The notes: generated from the sequence alone by a model not told the origin. Numbered from the stretch's first letter, positions 17,199-26,231 are shown. The stretch is 64,000 nt of DNA from Ensifer sp. LC163 (GCF_001695855.1 NZ_MBSS01000034.1:248001-312000); one strand, 5' to 3'. Numbers and translations: made by a program.

Positions 17199-17244
17199 TT
17201 AACGCATTTTTACCATGTTTCGTCGGAACATCCCTCATGGTTAA
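17199..17244. promoter_or_regulatory. two CtrA-like half-site pairs
   Basis: TTAA-N7-TTAC lies at 17199-17213, and ATGGTTAA (reverse of the CtrA-type TTAACCAT) at 17237-17244, both within 95 bp upstream of the amidotransferase gene. The alphaproteobacterial CtrA consensus is TTAA-N7-TTAA. The sites are short, so the call is tentative. Confidence 0.35.
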
Positions 17245-17289
17245 CGAATCGCATCCGTATGAACGGGGCGAAGCCGGAGTGATTTCAGC

Positions 17290-18096
17290 ATGTGCCGCTG
17301 GGCAGCCTATCGCGGGGAGCCGCTCTATCTCGAGGAACTGGTGACCTCTCCGGCGCACTCGCTGATCGAGCAGTCCCATTGCGCCACCCGCGCAAAGACG
17401 GCGACCAACGGCGACGGCTTCGGCATCGCCTGGTACGGCGATCACCCCGAACCCGGGCGCTACCGCGACATTCTTCCCGCCTGGTCCGACTGCAACCTGA
17501 AGAGCATCGCCCGGCAGATCCGCTCGCCGCTGTTCCTTGCCCATGTGCGCGCCGCGACCGGCGGCGGCACGCGACGCGACAACTGTCATCCCTTCGTCTT
17601 CGGCCGCTGGTCCTTCATGCACAACGGCCAGATCGGCGACTTCGAGCATTTGCGCCGGCCGATGGAGAGCATGCTCGACAACGATCTCTACTCGGCACGC
17701 ACCGGCACGACGGATTCCGAACTTTTGTTCCTGCTCGCCATGCAGTTTGGCCTCGACCACAATCCGCTCGGCGCGATTGCCGAGGCGCTCGCCTTCGTCG
17801 AACAATTGGCATCGCATCTGGAGCGCCAGGTTCTGGTGCGCTTCACTGCCGCCTTTTCCGACGGCCACGATCTCTATGCGGTGCGCTATGCCTCGGACTG
17901 GAAGGCGCCGACGCTCTATGCGGCGCCGATGGGTCCGAGCGGCGGCTACTGTCTTGTCTCCGAACCGCTCAACGACGACGACAGCGCCTGGGTCGAGATC
18001 CCGGACGGCACGGCGGTGATCGTCGGCGAAAACGGCGTCGACGTTCGGCTGTTCTCGACTCAAGGGACGCCGGTGCGCAAGCATCGTTCGGCCTGA
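17290..18096 (+). CDS. class II glutamine amidotransferase
   Basis: The 268-residue Ntn-hydrolase domain starts with the catalytic Cys directly after Met (MCRWAAYRGEP) and shows GDGFGIAWYG, LAHVRAATGG, NCHPFVFGRWSFMHNGQIG and SELLFLL. This is the YafJ/EgtC-like glutaminase group, without a fused synthetase domain. The acceptor of the released ammonia, or another gamma-glutamyl substrate, is unknown; there is no ergothioneine gene nearby. It is a single gene in the plus orientation, divergent from the iol operon. Confidence 0.9.
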   Translation: MCRWAAYRGEPLYLEELVTSPAHSLIEQSHCATRAKTATNGDGFGIAWYGDHPEPGRYRDILPAWSDCNLKSIARQIRSPLFLAHVRAATGGGTRRDNCHPFVFGRWSFMHNGQIGDFEHLRRPMESMLDNDLYSARTGTTDSELLFLLAMQFGLDHNPLGAIAEALAFVEQLASHLERQVLVRFTAAFSDGHDLYAVRYASDWKAPTLYAAPMGPSGGYCLVSEPLNDDDSAWVEIPDGTAVIVGENGVDVRLFSTQGTPVRKHRSA

Positions 18097-18132
18097 GCTG
18101 TTGCTTTCCGGATATCGCTGAGCAGTGACCAG

Positions 18133-18285
18133 CCCCTCATCCGGCTGCCGCCACCTTCTCCCCGTTTTGACGGGGAGAAGGAACGACGCTGCACTCACCC
18201 GCTCCTATCTGTTTGCTGCGAATGCTTCGCTCTCGCAGGGCAAGTCCCCTCGCCCCGCTTGCGGGGAGAGGGTTAGGGTGAGGGG
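18133..18285. repeat. twin-hairpin intergenic element (long spacer)
   Basis: It starts CCCCTCATCCGGCTGCCGCC with hairpin CTCCCCGTTTTGACGGGGAG, and ends with hairpin CCCCGCTTGCGGGG followed by GTTAGGGTGAGGGG. It has the same arms and order as 10748-10856 but a spacer of about 63 bp. It lies between two convergent genes and may help to terminate both. Confidence 0.75.
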
Positions 18286-18308
18286 CTTTTGCCCAATTGG
18301 GCGTTCGA

Positions 18309-19529
18309 TCAGCCCCGTTCTTTTCGCTCCAGCTCGGCGGCGATCAGCGCCGCCAGCTTTTCGGCAACCGCTTCCTTGTCCATCTCCGGCCAGTCGTCGT
18401 TGCCGTCGGCCGAGATCAGCTTCACCCGGTTGCGATCGCCGCCCATGATGCCGGTCGCCGGCGAAACGTCGTTGGCGAGAATATAGTCGGCGCCCTTGCG
18501 TTCGAGCTTGGAGCGACCGTTGTCGGCGACATTTTCCGTCTCGGCGGCAAAGCCGACCACCAGCTTCGGCCGGTCGGCATGGTGGCCAACGGTCTTGAGG
18601 ATGTCGGGGTTCTCGGCCAGTTGGAGCGGCGGCGGCGCTTCGCCCGGCTTCTTCTTGATCTTGTTGCCGGCGGCACTTGCCACCCGCCAATCGGCAACGG
18701 CCGCCACCATCACCGCGACGTCGGCGGGAAGGGCGGCGAGCACCGCGTCACGCATTTCCTCGGCGCGCTCCACATGGACCACCTTCACCCCCGATGGATC
18801 GGGGATCGTCACCGGGCCGGAAACCAGCGTCACCTCCGCACCCAGCTTGGCAAGTGCCGCGGCAATGGCGTGGCCTTGTTTACCCGAGGAGCGGTTGGCG
18901 ATGTAGCGTACCGGGTCGATCGGCTCATGCGTCGGGCCCGATGTAACGACCGCCTTGCGGCCGGCAAGCGGCTTCGGGCCGCCGGAAAGCAGGCCTTCGA
19001 CGGCAGCGACGATCGCCAGCGGCTCGCTCATCCGACCATCTCCGGCTTCGCCGCTTTCCGCCATTTCGCCAGCTTCCGGGCCGATGAAGCGGATGCCGTC
19101 TGAGGCGAGCGTCGCGCGGTTGCGCCGGGTCGCCGGATGCGCCCACATCTTCGGGTTCATGGCCGGCGCGACCAGCACCGGACGGTCGGTCGCCAACAGG
19201 ATGGTCGAGGCAAGATCGTCGGCATGGCCGTTCGCCATCTTCGCCATCAGGTCGGCAGTAGCCGGGGCGACGACGATGAGATCGCATTCGCGCGCCAGCC
19301 GGATATGGCCGACGTCCTGCTCGTCCTCGCGCGAAAACAGGTCGAGATAGACATGCGAGGCGGAAAGCGCGCCGACGGCAAGCGGCGTCACGAACTGCTG
19401 TGCGCCGGCCGTCATGACGGGGCGGATGCTGGCGCCGCGCTCGCGCAGGCGGCGGATGAGGTCAAGGCTCTTATAGGCCGCGATGCCGCCGGAGATGATC
19501 AGGAGAATGCGCTTGCCCGACAGTGTCAT
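18309..19529 (-). CDS. coaBC: bifunctional phosphopantothenoylcysteine decarboxylase / phosphopantothenate-cysteine ligase
   Basis: The 406-residue enzyme catalyses two coenzyme A steps. The N-terminal CoaC flavoprotein half has ILLIISGGIAAYKSLDLIR, the VVAPATADLMAKMANG stretch and PAMNPKMW. The C-terminal CoaB half has TSGPTHEPIDPVRYIANRSS and GFAAETE. The ATG at 19529 gives the standard short N-terminus, with AGGG about 10 nt upstream. It is one of the fixed genes of the rhizobial dnaA neighbourhood but here is separated from ubiB by a 10-kb block. Confidence 0.96.
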   Translation of the reverse strand: MTLSGKRILLIISGGIAAYKSLDLIRRLRERGASIRPVMTAGAQQFVTPLAVGALSASHVYLDLFSREDEQDVGHIRLARECDLIVVAPATADLMAKMANGHADDLASTILLATDRPVLVAPAMNPKMWAHPATRRNRATLASDGIRFIGPEAGEMAESGEAGDGRMSEPLAIVAAVEGLLSGGPKPLAGRKAVVTSGPTHEPIDPVRYIANRSSGKQGHAIAAALAKLGAEVTLVSGPVTIPDPSGVKVVHVERAEEMRDAVLAALPADVAVMVAAVADWRVASAAGNKIKKKPGEAPPPLQLAENPDILKTVGHHADRPKLVVGFAAETENVADNGRSKLERKGADYILANDVSPATGIMGGDRNRVKLISADGNDDWPEMDKEAVAEKLAALIAAELERKERG

Positions 19530-19927
19530 CGCGTTTCGGCCCTGCGGCCGCCTTCTTCGCCGGAGCTTTTTCCGGTCCAGCCATGTTGTTCGACGGCATC
19601 CTTTCCGACGGGCTCGCCGACAGAGGGACACGGTTGGCCGCGACCCTACTTGAGCGCTTCATCGGGCGCAACGTGTCTGGCCGAACCCGGCAATAACAGG
19701 CGTGGCAGCGAGGACGCCGCATGCACGGCGAGGCATCGGGCAAGCATTGCACGGTGGCGGCAGATCACGCAATCCCGATGGCGCGCTGGCTGCGTTCGCT
19801 TCGAGCGGCGAATATCCCTTGGTATCTCGTAGCCGAAGGCGCATAGTACCGGCATCATCGACCGATCGAACGGGCGTCGGTGGCTGAGAGATCGTTACGC
19901 TTTCGCCCCAACAGAGGAGATCGCGTG
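19530..19927. other. non-coding stretch, nothing recognised
   Basis: About 400 bp upstream of coaBC and before the first small gene. Only short overlapping frames are open on both strands; none has a ribosome-binding site plus a recognisable protein. No repeat of the three window-wide families is present. It presumably holds the coaBC promoter. Confidence 0.5.
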
Positions 19928-20107
19928 ATGCACCCCATCGATGGATTTCGGGGGCGACCGATCCTTCCCAAGGACTTCCCGATGATTGCCGATGTGTTTC
20001 GCGATGCCGCTCGGGTGCGATACCCGGCGCTCGACCGCGAAGAGGGCGAGGCGATCCTGGCCCGGCTCATGGACTTACACCACAGCTGTATCGAAAGTCG
20101 GCTGTAG
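19928..20107 (+). CDS. small hypothetical protein
   Basis: The frame encodes 59 residues beginning MHPIDGFRGRPILPKDFPMI, with a predicted helical, charged C-terminal half (REEGEAILARLMDLHHSC). An AGAGGAGA stands 7 nt before the ATG, a strong reason to think it is translated. The next small gene follows 164 bp later on the same strand. No family recognised. Confidence 0.45.
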   Translation: MHPIDGFRGRPILPKDFPMIADVFRDAARVRYPALDREEGEAILARLMDLHHSCIESRL

Positions 20108-20271
20108 GGAGTGGTCTTCGGATCTGGCATCCTCAACCGTCAAAGCGCGCCGTAGGAGCCGCTGCGGATTTGTGCACGGCCGGCACAGCGCACCTCACAA
20201 GACGACACGCAGGCGATCGCGTGGCCACGGCTCCAATGGCCGTTCGACATTTCGACGCCAGGGAGAATGCC

Positions 20272-20394
20272 ATGCTTCATACCTTCGCAAGGTGTATTCG
20301 CCGCCATGACTACACGCTCGCGGCAATCAAGATGTCGCTCGTCCTGTCCCTGCTGATGATCGCGCTGATCACGCTGCACGGCCTCGTGTGGTAG
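20272..20394 (+). CDS. 40-residue single-pass membrane peptide
   Basis: The protein MLHTFARCIRRHDYTLAAIK continues into a hydrophobic segment (SLVLSLLMIALITLHGLV) that ends at the C-terminus. It has a basic N-terminus and one transmembrane helix, and GGGAG stands 7 nt before the ATG. Its shape is that of small inner-membrane regulatory peptides, but no known family was recognised. It lies between a 59-residue gene and the ABC-F gene. Confidence 0.5.
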   Translation: MLHTFARCIRRHDYTLAAIKMSLVLSLLMIALITLHGLVW

Positions 20395-20502
20395 TCGCCC
20401 AAAGGCGGCGCAACCCACCCGTGACGGGGCGCTCACGCGGGCGGGCCGTCCACGCCGTTCTTTCCAGTCCCCTCTCCAATCGGCCAGAGCCGAACTCCTT
20501 GC

Positions 20503-20530
20503 CTTGAAGAAAACACGATCGGTGCTATCT
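20503..20530 (+). promoter_or_regulatory. candidate promoter of the ABC-F gene
   Basis: CTTGAA at 20503-20508 and CTATCT at 20525-20530 are 16 nt apart. They match 10 of 12 bases of the rhizobial sigma-70 consensus CTTGAC-N17-CTATAT. The distance to the ABC-F ATG is about 95 bp. Confidence 0.45.
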
Positions 20531-20625
20531 TCGCGCCGATAGAAATTACGGCAGGATACACGCATCGATGGATTTCCACCTGACAGCAAAGCCCACTCAT
20601 TTTGCCATCAGGGAAATCCGTATCC

Positions 20626-22239
20626 ATGCCTGTTTCGATCTCACTCTCCCATCTCAGCTGGTCCACGCCTGACGGCCGCGGCCTCTTTTCCGATCTGAAC
20701 CTGAGGTTCGGCCCTGGCCGCTCTGGCCTTGTCGGGCGCAATGGCGTCGGCAAAAGCACGCTGCTGAAACTGATTGCCGGCACGCTCCGGCCGCAGGCCG
20801 GCACCGTCTCGCTTGGCGGCAGCCTCGGCATTCTGCGCCAGACGGTGCAGGTCGGCGAACAGGAGACCATCGCCGAACTCTTCGGCATTGCCGATGCCCT
20901 GGCACTGTTGCGCCGCGCGGAGGAAGGCAGCGCCAGCATTGATGAGTTGTCGATCGCCGACTGGACGCTGGAGGCGCGGCTGGCCGCCGCACTCGCCCGC
21001 CTCGGGTTGGAGGCGGAGGCACAGACGCTGCTTTCTTCGCTTTCCGGCGGGCAGCTGACCCGCGCCAAGCTGGCGGCGCTGGTTTTTGCCGATCCCGATT
21101 TCATTCTGCTCGACGAACCCACCAACAATCTCGATCGCGCCGGACGCGAGGCGGTGATCGAGCTGATGGCGAACTGGCGTGGCGGTGCCGTCGTCGTCAG
21201 CCATGACCGCGAGTTGCTGGACAGGATGGATTCGATCGTGGAACTCACCTCTCTCGGCGCCACCAGCTATGGCGGCAACTGGAGCCACTATCGCGAGCGC
21301 AAGGCGATCGAGCTCGCCTCCGCCCGGCATGATCTTGCCGACGCGGAGCGGCGCCTTGCCGAGGTCGACCGCAACACGCAGGAGACCGCGGAGCGAAAGG
21401 CCCGCAAGGATAGCGCCGGCCGCCGGAAACGCGCCAAGGGCGACCAGCCGCTACTGTTGCTGGATGCAAAGAAGGAACGCAGCGAAAAGACGGGCGGCGA
21501 CAATGCGCGCCTTGCCGAACGTCGACGTGACCAGGCGCTCGGCGATCTCGCCACAGCCCGTGAGCGCATCGAGGTCCTCCAGCCGTTTTCGGTCCGGCTG
21601 CCTTCGACCGGGCTGCCGCCCGGCCGCATCGTTCTGCAGGTCGATGATGTCAGCGCCGGCTATGTCCCGGGCCGCCCTGTACTCGCCAACCTGTCCCTGA
21701 CGATCGCCGGCCCGGAGCGGATGGCGATCACCGGGCGCAACGGCTCGGGCAAGACGACGTTTCTGTCGCTGATGTCAGGCAAGCTCGCTCCCTGGTCGGG
21801 CCAGGTGCGGGTTCTGGCTGATTTCACCATGCTGGATCAGCAGGTGAGCCTGCTCGATCCGGAGGTCTCGATCCGCGACAACTTCCGCCGGCTCAATCCC
21901 GGAGCAGGCGAAAATGCCTGCCGGGCGGCGCTCGCGCGGTTCATGTTCCGCGCCGACGCTGCCCTTCAGCGCGTTTCCAGTCTCAGCGGCGGGCAGATGC
22001 TGCGGGCCGGTCTTGCCTGCGTCATCGGCGGCGAAAGCCCGCCAGCGCTCCTGATCCTCGACGAGCCGACCAACCATCTCGACATCGATTCCATCGAGGC
22101 GGTGGAGGCGGGGCTGCGGGCCTTTGACGGTGCGCTCATTGTCGTCAGCCACGACGAGGCGTTTCTGGAGGCGATCGGGATAACGCGCCGGGTCGATCTG
22201 TCCGAGCCGTCGAAAGGCCGTCGCTCGACGGCGCGTTAG
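20626..22239 (+). CDS. ABC-F family ATPase
   Basis: The 537-residue soluble protein has two ABC nucleotide-binding domains and no membrane segment, as in ABC-F ribosome-associated ATPases. Domain 1 has GRNGVGKST near residue 40, signature LSGGQLTRAKL and LLDEPTNNLD. A charged linker follows, and domain 2 has GRNGSGKTT, LSGGQMLRAGL and LILDEPTNHLD. ABC-F proteins act in translation or antibiotic protection; which applies is not evident. The start at 20626 (ATG) follows AGGGA at a somewhat long 12 nt; a TTG at 20602 is the alternative. Confidence 0.93.
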   Translation: MPVSISLSHLSWSTPDGRGLFSDLNLRFGPGRSGLVGRNGVGKSTLLKLIAGTLRPQAGTVSLGGSLGILRQTVQVGEQETIAELFGIADALALLRRAEEGSASIDELSIADWTLEARLAAALARLGLEAEAQTLLSSLSGGQLTRAKLAALVFADPDFILLDEPTNNLDRAGREAVIELMANWRGGAVVVSHDRELLDRMDSIVELTSLGATSYGGNWSHYRERKAIELASARHDLADAERRLAEVDRNTQETAERKARKDSAGRRKRAKGDQPLLLLDAKKERSEKTGGDNARLAERRRDQALGDLATARERIEVLQPFSVRLPSTGLPPGRIVLQVDDVSAGYVPGRPVLANLSLTIAGPERMAITGRNGSGKTTFLSLMSGKLAPWSGQVRVLADFTMLDQQVSLLDPEVSIRDNFRRLNPGAGENACRAALARFMFRADAALQRVSSLSGGQMLRAGLACVIGGESPPALLILDEPTNHLDIDSIEAVEAGLRAFDGALIVVSHDEAFLEAIGITRRVDLSEPSKGRRSTAR

Positions 22240-22276
22240 AAAGAGACGGTTTCGGGCGGCATGCCGATGGTGGGGG

Positions 22277-23242
22277 TTACTGCGCCCATTTGACGTCGCC
22301 GGTGAAGGCGATCGTCAGCCAGCGGTCGCGTCCCGCTTCGCCGATTTCCGCGCCGATCTCGGCGCGGATCGCATCGAGGCTGGAAAGTGTGTCCACCCGG
22401 GTTTCGGCCGATCCGATCAGGTAGATCTCGATCAGCCGTGCCCTGCCGACCTTGGCGACATAGGTGCGGTAATCGGAAAAGCCGTGGCGGGTGGCGGCGT
22501 TGCGTGCGGCTTCGCGCACCTTTTCGTCCAGCTCGGCCGGAGCGACCAGGAAGATTTCCTTCAATGCGGCATAGACCGTCTTCAGCGGAAGCGGGATCAG
22601 GCAAAGCGTCAGGACGACCAGGATTGCCGGGTCGGCATAGGGCGTCCAGCCTTCATAGGCGGTACCCTTCAGCATTGCGGCGACCACAAAGGCGACGAGC
22701 AGGGCTGCGGTGATCGTGCCCGACATCGCCCAGGCGCGCACGTCCAGAGCCAGGAACGCCGAGCCGATCGAACGGTTTGCCCGCCGACCGTAGAGGAACA
22801 TCACGACGCAGATGACGACGACCACGGCGGCATAGGCGATCGCCCAGTCGAAGGCGAGTTCGCGACCGCCCGACAGCAGCGAGTCGACGGCGTTGATCAG
22901 CGCATAGAAAGAGAGCGTGGCGAGCAGGCCGGCGTTGAACAGCAGGACCATCGGCTCGATATGCCAGAAGCCCATCTGAAAGCGGCTGCTTTCCCTCGGG
23001 ATCAGCCTTGTGACGCCCAGCGCGAGCAGCGTCATGGCCGCGTCGACGGCAGAAAACACCCCGTCAAACACGATCGACACCGATCCGGACAACAGGCCGA
23101 AGAGCACGCCTGTCGCACCGACGACGATGGTTGCGGCGATCGATCGCTTGAGGACTGTTTGTTCGGTGACGGTGATCACGCAGATGCGGGATGGTAGCGC
23201 TTCCGGCTGGGAAGCAAAAGCGACGGGAGCGCCGCCCTGCAC
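22277..23242 (-). CDS. cation diffusion facilitator family transporter
   Basis: The protein (up to 321 residues) has an N-terminal six-helix membrane domain carrying the metal-site pattern FDGVFSAVDAAMT, and a cytosolic C-terminal domain (residues about 220-321). This fits a CDF metal/proton antiporter for divalent metals such as zinc, iron or manganese; the metal is not identifiable. Start uncertain: the longest frame begins with GTG at 23242, and a second GTG at 23179 (VITVTEQTVLKRS) would give a more usual N-terminus. It is convergent with the ABC-F gene. Confidence 0.85.
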   Translation of the reverse strand: MQGGAPVAFASQPEALPSRICVITVTEQTVLKRSIAATIVVGATGVLFGLLSGSVSIVFDGVFSAVDAAMTLLALGVTRLIPRESSRFQMGFWHIEPMVLLFNAGLLATLSFYALINAVDSLLSGGRELAFDWAIAYAAVVVVICVVMFLYGRRANRSIGSAFLALDVRAWAMSGTITAALLVAFVVAAMLKGTAYEGWTPYADPAILVVLTLCLIPLPLKTVYAALKEIFLVAPAELDEKVREAARNAATRHGFSDYRTYVAKVGRARLIEIYLIGSAETRVDTLSSLDAIRAEIGAEIGEAGRDRWLTIAFTGDVKWAQ

Positions 23243-23342
23243 TCACCTTGTCTGGCGCCAGGGACGCGATAGAGCAGCCCACGCGTGGACGACTACGAAC
23301 GGGAATGCCGCCGCTTGCGTGGGTCAGTGTCGCCTTCCGGCC

Positions 23343-24611
23343 TTAAGCGAATTGACCGAGGCGTAGGAGATCCCCGCTGATGGCGCTGCCGTCAAGCGCG
23401 TCGGCACGTGCTGCTTGCGGGCGAGGCGGCGGCATGGAATTGCCGATCGCAAACAGAAGCGCGCTTGCCGCCGAAAGCAGTGCGAACAGCAGGAACATGC
23501 CGGTGCCGCCGATCGCACCAAGCGCAAGGCCGCCGATGAGCGGCCCGAGGAAATTGCCGACCGAAGACAGCGAATGCGCGCCGAAATAGGTGCCGCGGTT
23601 GCCGGCGTTCGAAATACCGTCGACCAGCACATATTCTGAGGGCACGACGAGCACCTCGCCGATCGTGAAGAGGATCATCGAGGCGACCAGCATTTCCATG
23701 CCGGACGAAACTGCAAACCCGATTTCACCCAGCAGGAACAGCAGGCAGCCGAGCGATAGCGCCCGCAGTGCGCCGATCCTTTCGATCACGAAGCGGGCAG
23801 GCGTGCTGGCAATCAGCACCGTTGCGGCGTTGGTCGAGACAAGGAGGGCGAAGAGGGTGACGCCATCTTCGAAGCCGGTGTTGAGGTATTGCGACAAGGT
23901 CACCGACCACTGACCGTGCACGGCCAAAAGCAGGGTACCGCCGATGACGAAGAAGACCAGTCGGCGGTCGCGCAGGGCGGCGACAAGCCCGCGCCAGTCG
24001 CCGGCAGCACGCGATGCCGCACCAGTCTCTTCTACCTGCCTGCTGCTTGCTTCGGGCACAGTGAAGAACAGCACGAGGCCGAAGGCGGCGTGCATCATGC
24101 CGGCAATGACGAACAGCGTCGAATAGGCGGTGCCGACCCATACGCCAATCAACGGCCCGATGGCCCAACCGGCATTGATCGCGAGATAGCGCCAGGAAAA
24201 CACGCGCAGGCGCAGATGCGCCGGCGCGGCATCGCTCATCAATGCGCGCGAAACCGACTCATAGACGGCGGCCGCGACGGCAGAGACGATATGCGCCAGC
24301 GCGAAGGCGGAAATTGACTGTGCCAGTCCGAGCCCGGCCAGTGCCAGTCCGGCCATGAAAAGCGCTGCGGTCAGCACGCCCTTTCGACCGATCCGATCGG
24401 AGAGGGTTCCGGCAAACGGACTGACGATCGCACCGAGCAGCGGGCCGGCGCCAATCAAGGCGCCGATGCCTGCCGGACCCAAGCCGAAATCGCGCTGCAG
24501 GCGGATCGCGAGGAAGGTGAGACTCATGCCCTTGGCGATGGTCACCACGCCGGAACCGGCGATGAGAAGCAGCGCAATCAGACGGCCCGCGCGTTCGGAA
24601 TAGGCATTCAT
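23343..24611 (-). CDS. MFS transporter
   Basis: The 422-residue protein has twelve hydrophobic segments and the major-facilitator loop motif GTLSDRIGRKG between helices 2 and 3, with a weaker second-half counterpart (RFVIERIGALR). This is the DHA1-like drug or metabolite efflux group. I chose the ATG at 24611 (MNAYSERAGRLIALLL). The frame is open for another 166 codons upstream, but that part overlaps the deaminase gene and has no transporter character. It is followed by the CDF gene on the same strand. Confidence 0.9.
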   Translation of the reverse strand: MNAYSERAGRLIALLLIAGSGVVTIAKGMSLTFLAIRLQRDFGLGPAGIGALIGAGPLLGAIVSPFAGTLSDRIGRKGVLTAALFMAGLALAGLGLAQSISAFALAHIVSAVAAAVYESVSRALMSDAAPAHLRLRVFSWRYLAINAGWAIGPLIGVWVGTAYSTLFVIAGMMHAAFGLVLFFTVPEASSRQVEETGAASRAAGDWRGLVAALRDRRLVFFVIGGTLLLAVHGQWSVTLSQYLNTGFEDGVTLFALLVSTNAATVLIASTPARFVIERIGALRALSLGCLLFLLGEIGFAVSSGMEMLVASMILFTIGEVLVVPSEYVLVDGISNAGNRGTYFGAHSLSSVGNFLGPLIGGLALGAIGGTGMFLLFALLSAASALLFAIGNSMPPPRPQAARADALDGSAISGDLLRLGQFA

Positions 24612-24822
24612 CGCAGACACCTGCAGGCTGGAGCCGCCGATGTTCGATGTGGAACGCTGGGCGGCAAAGAGGGAGGGAAATCTCACCTTGGCGATTACAC
24701 CCGTCGCGTGTGCGCGGCAAGAGCGTGGTTGTCGGGCAACCATCGTCCGGCGTGAGCAGACGGTTTGTCCTGGTATCCCATTCGCCTCTGCCGCGCCGGT
24801 TCGCCCGGCGGAAAATATCAAC

Positions 24823-24844
24823 GGCGGCCACTGCCCTGGCCGCC
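24823..24844 (-). terminator. hairpin downstream of the deaminase gene
   Basis: GGCGGCCA (24823-24830) pairs with TGGCCGCC (24837-24844) across a 6-nt loop. On the minus strand it is followed by a T-rich GTTGATATTTTCC. It lies about 50 bp after the deaminase stop, a plausible weak intrinsic terminator. Confidence 0.4.
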
Positions 24845-24892
24845 GCAGGGGTCTGACAATAGGTGGCCGAGCTGATCGGTATCGGCCGCCGG

Positions 24893-25363
24893 TCAGTCCT
24901 TTTTCTGCTGTTGCTGCCATGTCGCATAGAGCGGTGTCGCATCGGTCTCGTCGACCGGCACATGGCGGAAGCGCATGGACTGCTCGTCCAACGGTTTTGC
25001 CAGTTCGGCATAGATCGCCGCCGTCGACAGGCCGTAGGGTTCGGCGTCGGCATTCGAGTGGGCGTAGGCGATCTCGGTGATGCCGGCCATGCGCATGGCC
25101 GCAAGGCACATCGGGCAGGGCTGGCCGCTGGCATAGACGGCAACGCCGTCAAGGCGGGGAGAGCCGAGGCGCTTTGCCGCCAGGCGAAGGGCGTTCATCT
25201 CGGCATGCGATGTCGGATCGCCGGTCTCAAGCATCTGGTTGACGCCGCCGGCAATCACCTCGCCGTTTCGAACGGCGACCGCGCCGAAGGGGCGGCCACC
25301 GTTTTCGATGTTGGCGCGGGCAAGGGCGACGGCCTCGCGGAGAAAACGTTTTTCCTTTTCCAT
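24893..25363 (-). CDS. nucleoside/guanine deaminase of the CDA superfamily
   Basis: The 156-residue zinc hydrolase has the catalytic HAE at residues 53-55 (SHAEMNALRLA) and the zinc-binding PCPMC at 82-86, plus the N-terminal NGGRPFGAVAV typical of guanine deaminase-like (GuaD) proteins. It probably deaminates a free purine base or nucleoside rather than tRNA; this is inferred from similarity only. GGAGG precedes the ATG at 25363; a TTG 18 nt upstream is less likely. It follows the ankyrin gene by 14 bp, probably in one transcript. Confidence 0.88.
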   Translation of the reverse strand: MEKEKRFLREAVALARANIENGGRPFGAVAVRNGEVIAGGVNQMLETGDPTSHAEMNALRLAAKRLGSPRLDGVAVYASGQPCPMCLAAMRMAGITEIAYAHSNADAEPYGLSTAAIYAELAKPLDEQSMRFRHVPVDETDATPLYATWQQQQKKD

Positions 25364-25377
25364 GTCCCCTCCGGTTT

Positions 25378-26052
25378 TCAACGGGCGCCGGCGGCGACGA
25401 GCAGCTTTTCGATTCCGCCGTAGCCGCGCTGCCGGGCGTGGTTGAGCGGGCTAACGCCCTCGCCATCGGCAAGATTGACGTTCGCGCCAGCGTCGATCAG
25501 CAACCGGACGATCTCCGTGTGCTTTTCGCCGCCGGTACCCAGGATGATGGCCTCGATCAGCGCCGTCCAGCCGAGCCGATTGACGTGATCGACATCGACG
25601 CCGGCCTCGATCAGCGTCTTCACGGTCTCGACGTGGCCGCGTTCGGCCGCGGGGATCAGCGCCGTGCCGCCGTAACGGTTGGTGCTTTTCAGGTCGGCGC
25701 CGCTGGCAAGCGTCAGTTTCAGGATTTCGAGATGGCCGCGCGCGCCGGCATAAAGGTATGGACTGTCCTGGATCCTGTCCTTCGCATTGACATCTGCGCC
25801 GGCGTCGATGAGCGCGCGTGCCGCGTCGATGTGGTTCTCATGCGTGGCGATGAGCAAGGCGGTCGCGCCGTTTTCGTCGCGCGCGTCGAGCGTTGCTCCG
25901 CGCTTGATCAATTCACGCAGTTCGGCGGCATTGCCGGCTTCGGCAGCGGCAATCATTTCGTTTTCAAGCATGGCGGCTCCAGCAGAGGCGGGAAGAAGGG
26001 CTGAGGCGAACAGTGCAGCCCCGAGCAGCCACCCGATCGATGGTGGTTTCAT
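25378..26052 (-). CDS. exported ankyrin-repeat protein
   Basis: The 224-residue protein has a signal peptide (residues about 1-26, ending ASAGAA) followed by five to six ankyrin repeats. Recognisable units include NGATALLIATHENHIDAARA, GGTALIPAAERGHVETVKTL and IVRLLIDAGANVN. It is predicted periplasmic, presumably binding a protein partner. GAGG lies just upstream of the ATG at 26052. It overlaps nothing and is 14 bp upstream of the deaminase gene; a functional link between the two is not known. Confidence 0.85.
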   Translation of the reverse strand: MKPPSIGWLLGAALFASALLPASAGAAMLENEMIAAAEAGNAAELRELIKRGATLDARDENGATALLIATHENHIDAARALIDAGADVNAKDRIQDSPYLYAGARGHLEILKLTLASGADLKSTNRYGGTALIPAAERGHVETVKTLIEAGVDVDHVNRLGWTALIEAIILGTGGEKHTEIVRLLIDAGANVNLADGEGVSPLNHARQRGYGGIEKLLVAAGAR

Positions 26053-26107
26053 GGTCCTCGTTCCGTTCGTGCGGTCGGCCAGGCGCATGTTGCCCGACCG
26101 ACCGAAG

Positions 26108-26212
26108 TGCATAGTTCCTGAGATCGGCGCCGACCCAGGCACAAGATTATGCAGCAGGTTTCAGGCGCGACAGCGCCCTTCGCGCGTCATGACCGACGCG
26201 GGGGCGCTGCAG
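26108..26212. repeat. mosaic palindromic repeat (degenerate copy)
   Basis: GTGCATAGTTCCTGAGATCG and ATTATGCAGCAGG form the small palindrome. GCGACAGCGCCC and a GCGCGTCATGACCGACGCG hairpin followed by GGGCGCTGC form the large one. The order matches 47318-47420. It lies between the HbpS-like gene and the ankyrin gene. Confidence 0.6.
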
Positions 26213-26231
26213 CGGATTCCGGTCTCAACCG

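Noticed and set aside
24612-25109. 166-codon N-terminal extension of the MFS transporter
   Set aside because: It overlaps the deaminase gene in another phase, is Arg/Pro-rich and lacks membrane segments; the ATG at 24611 gives a standard MFS start.
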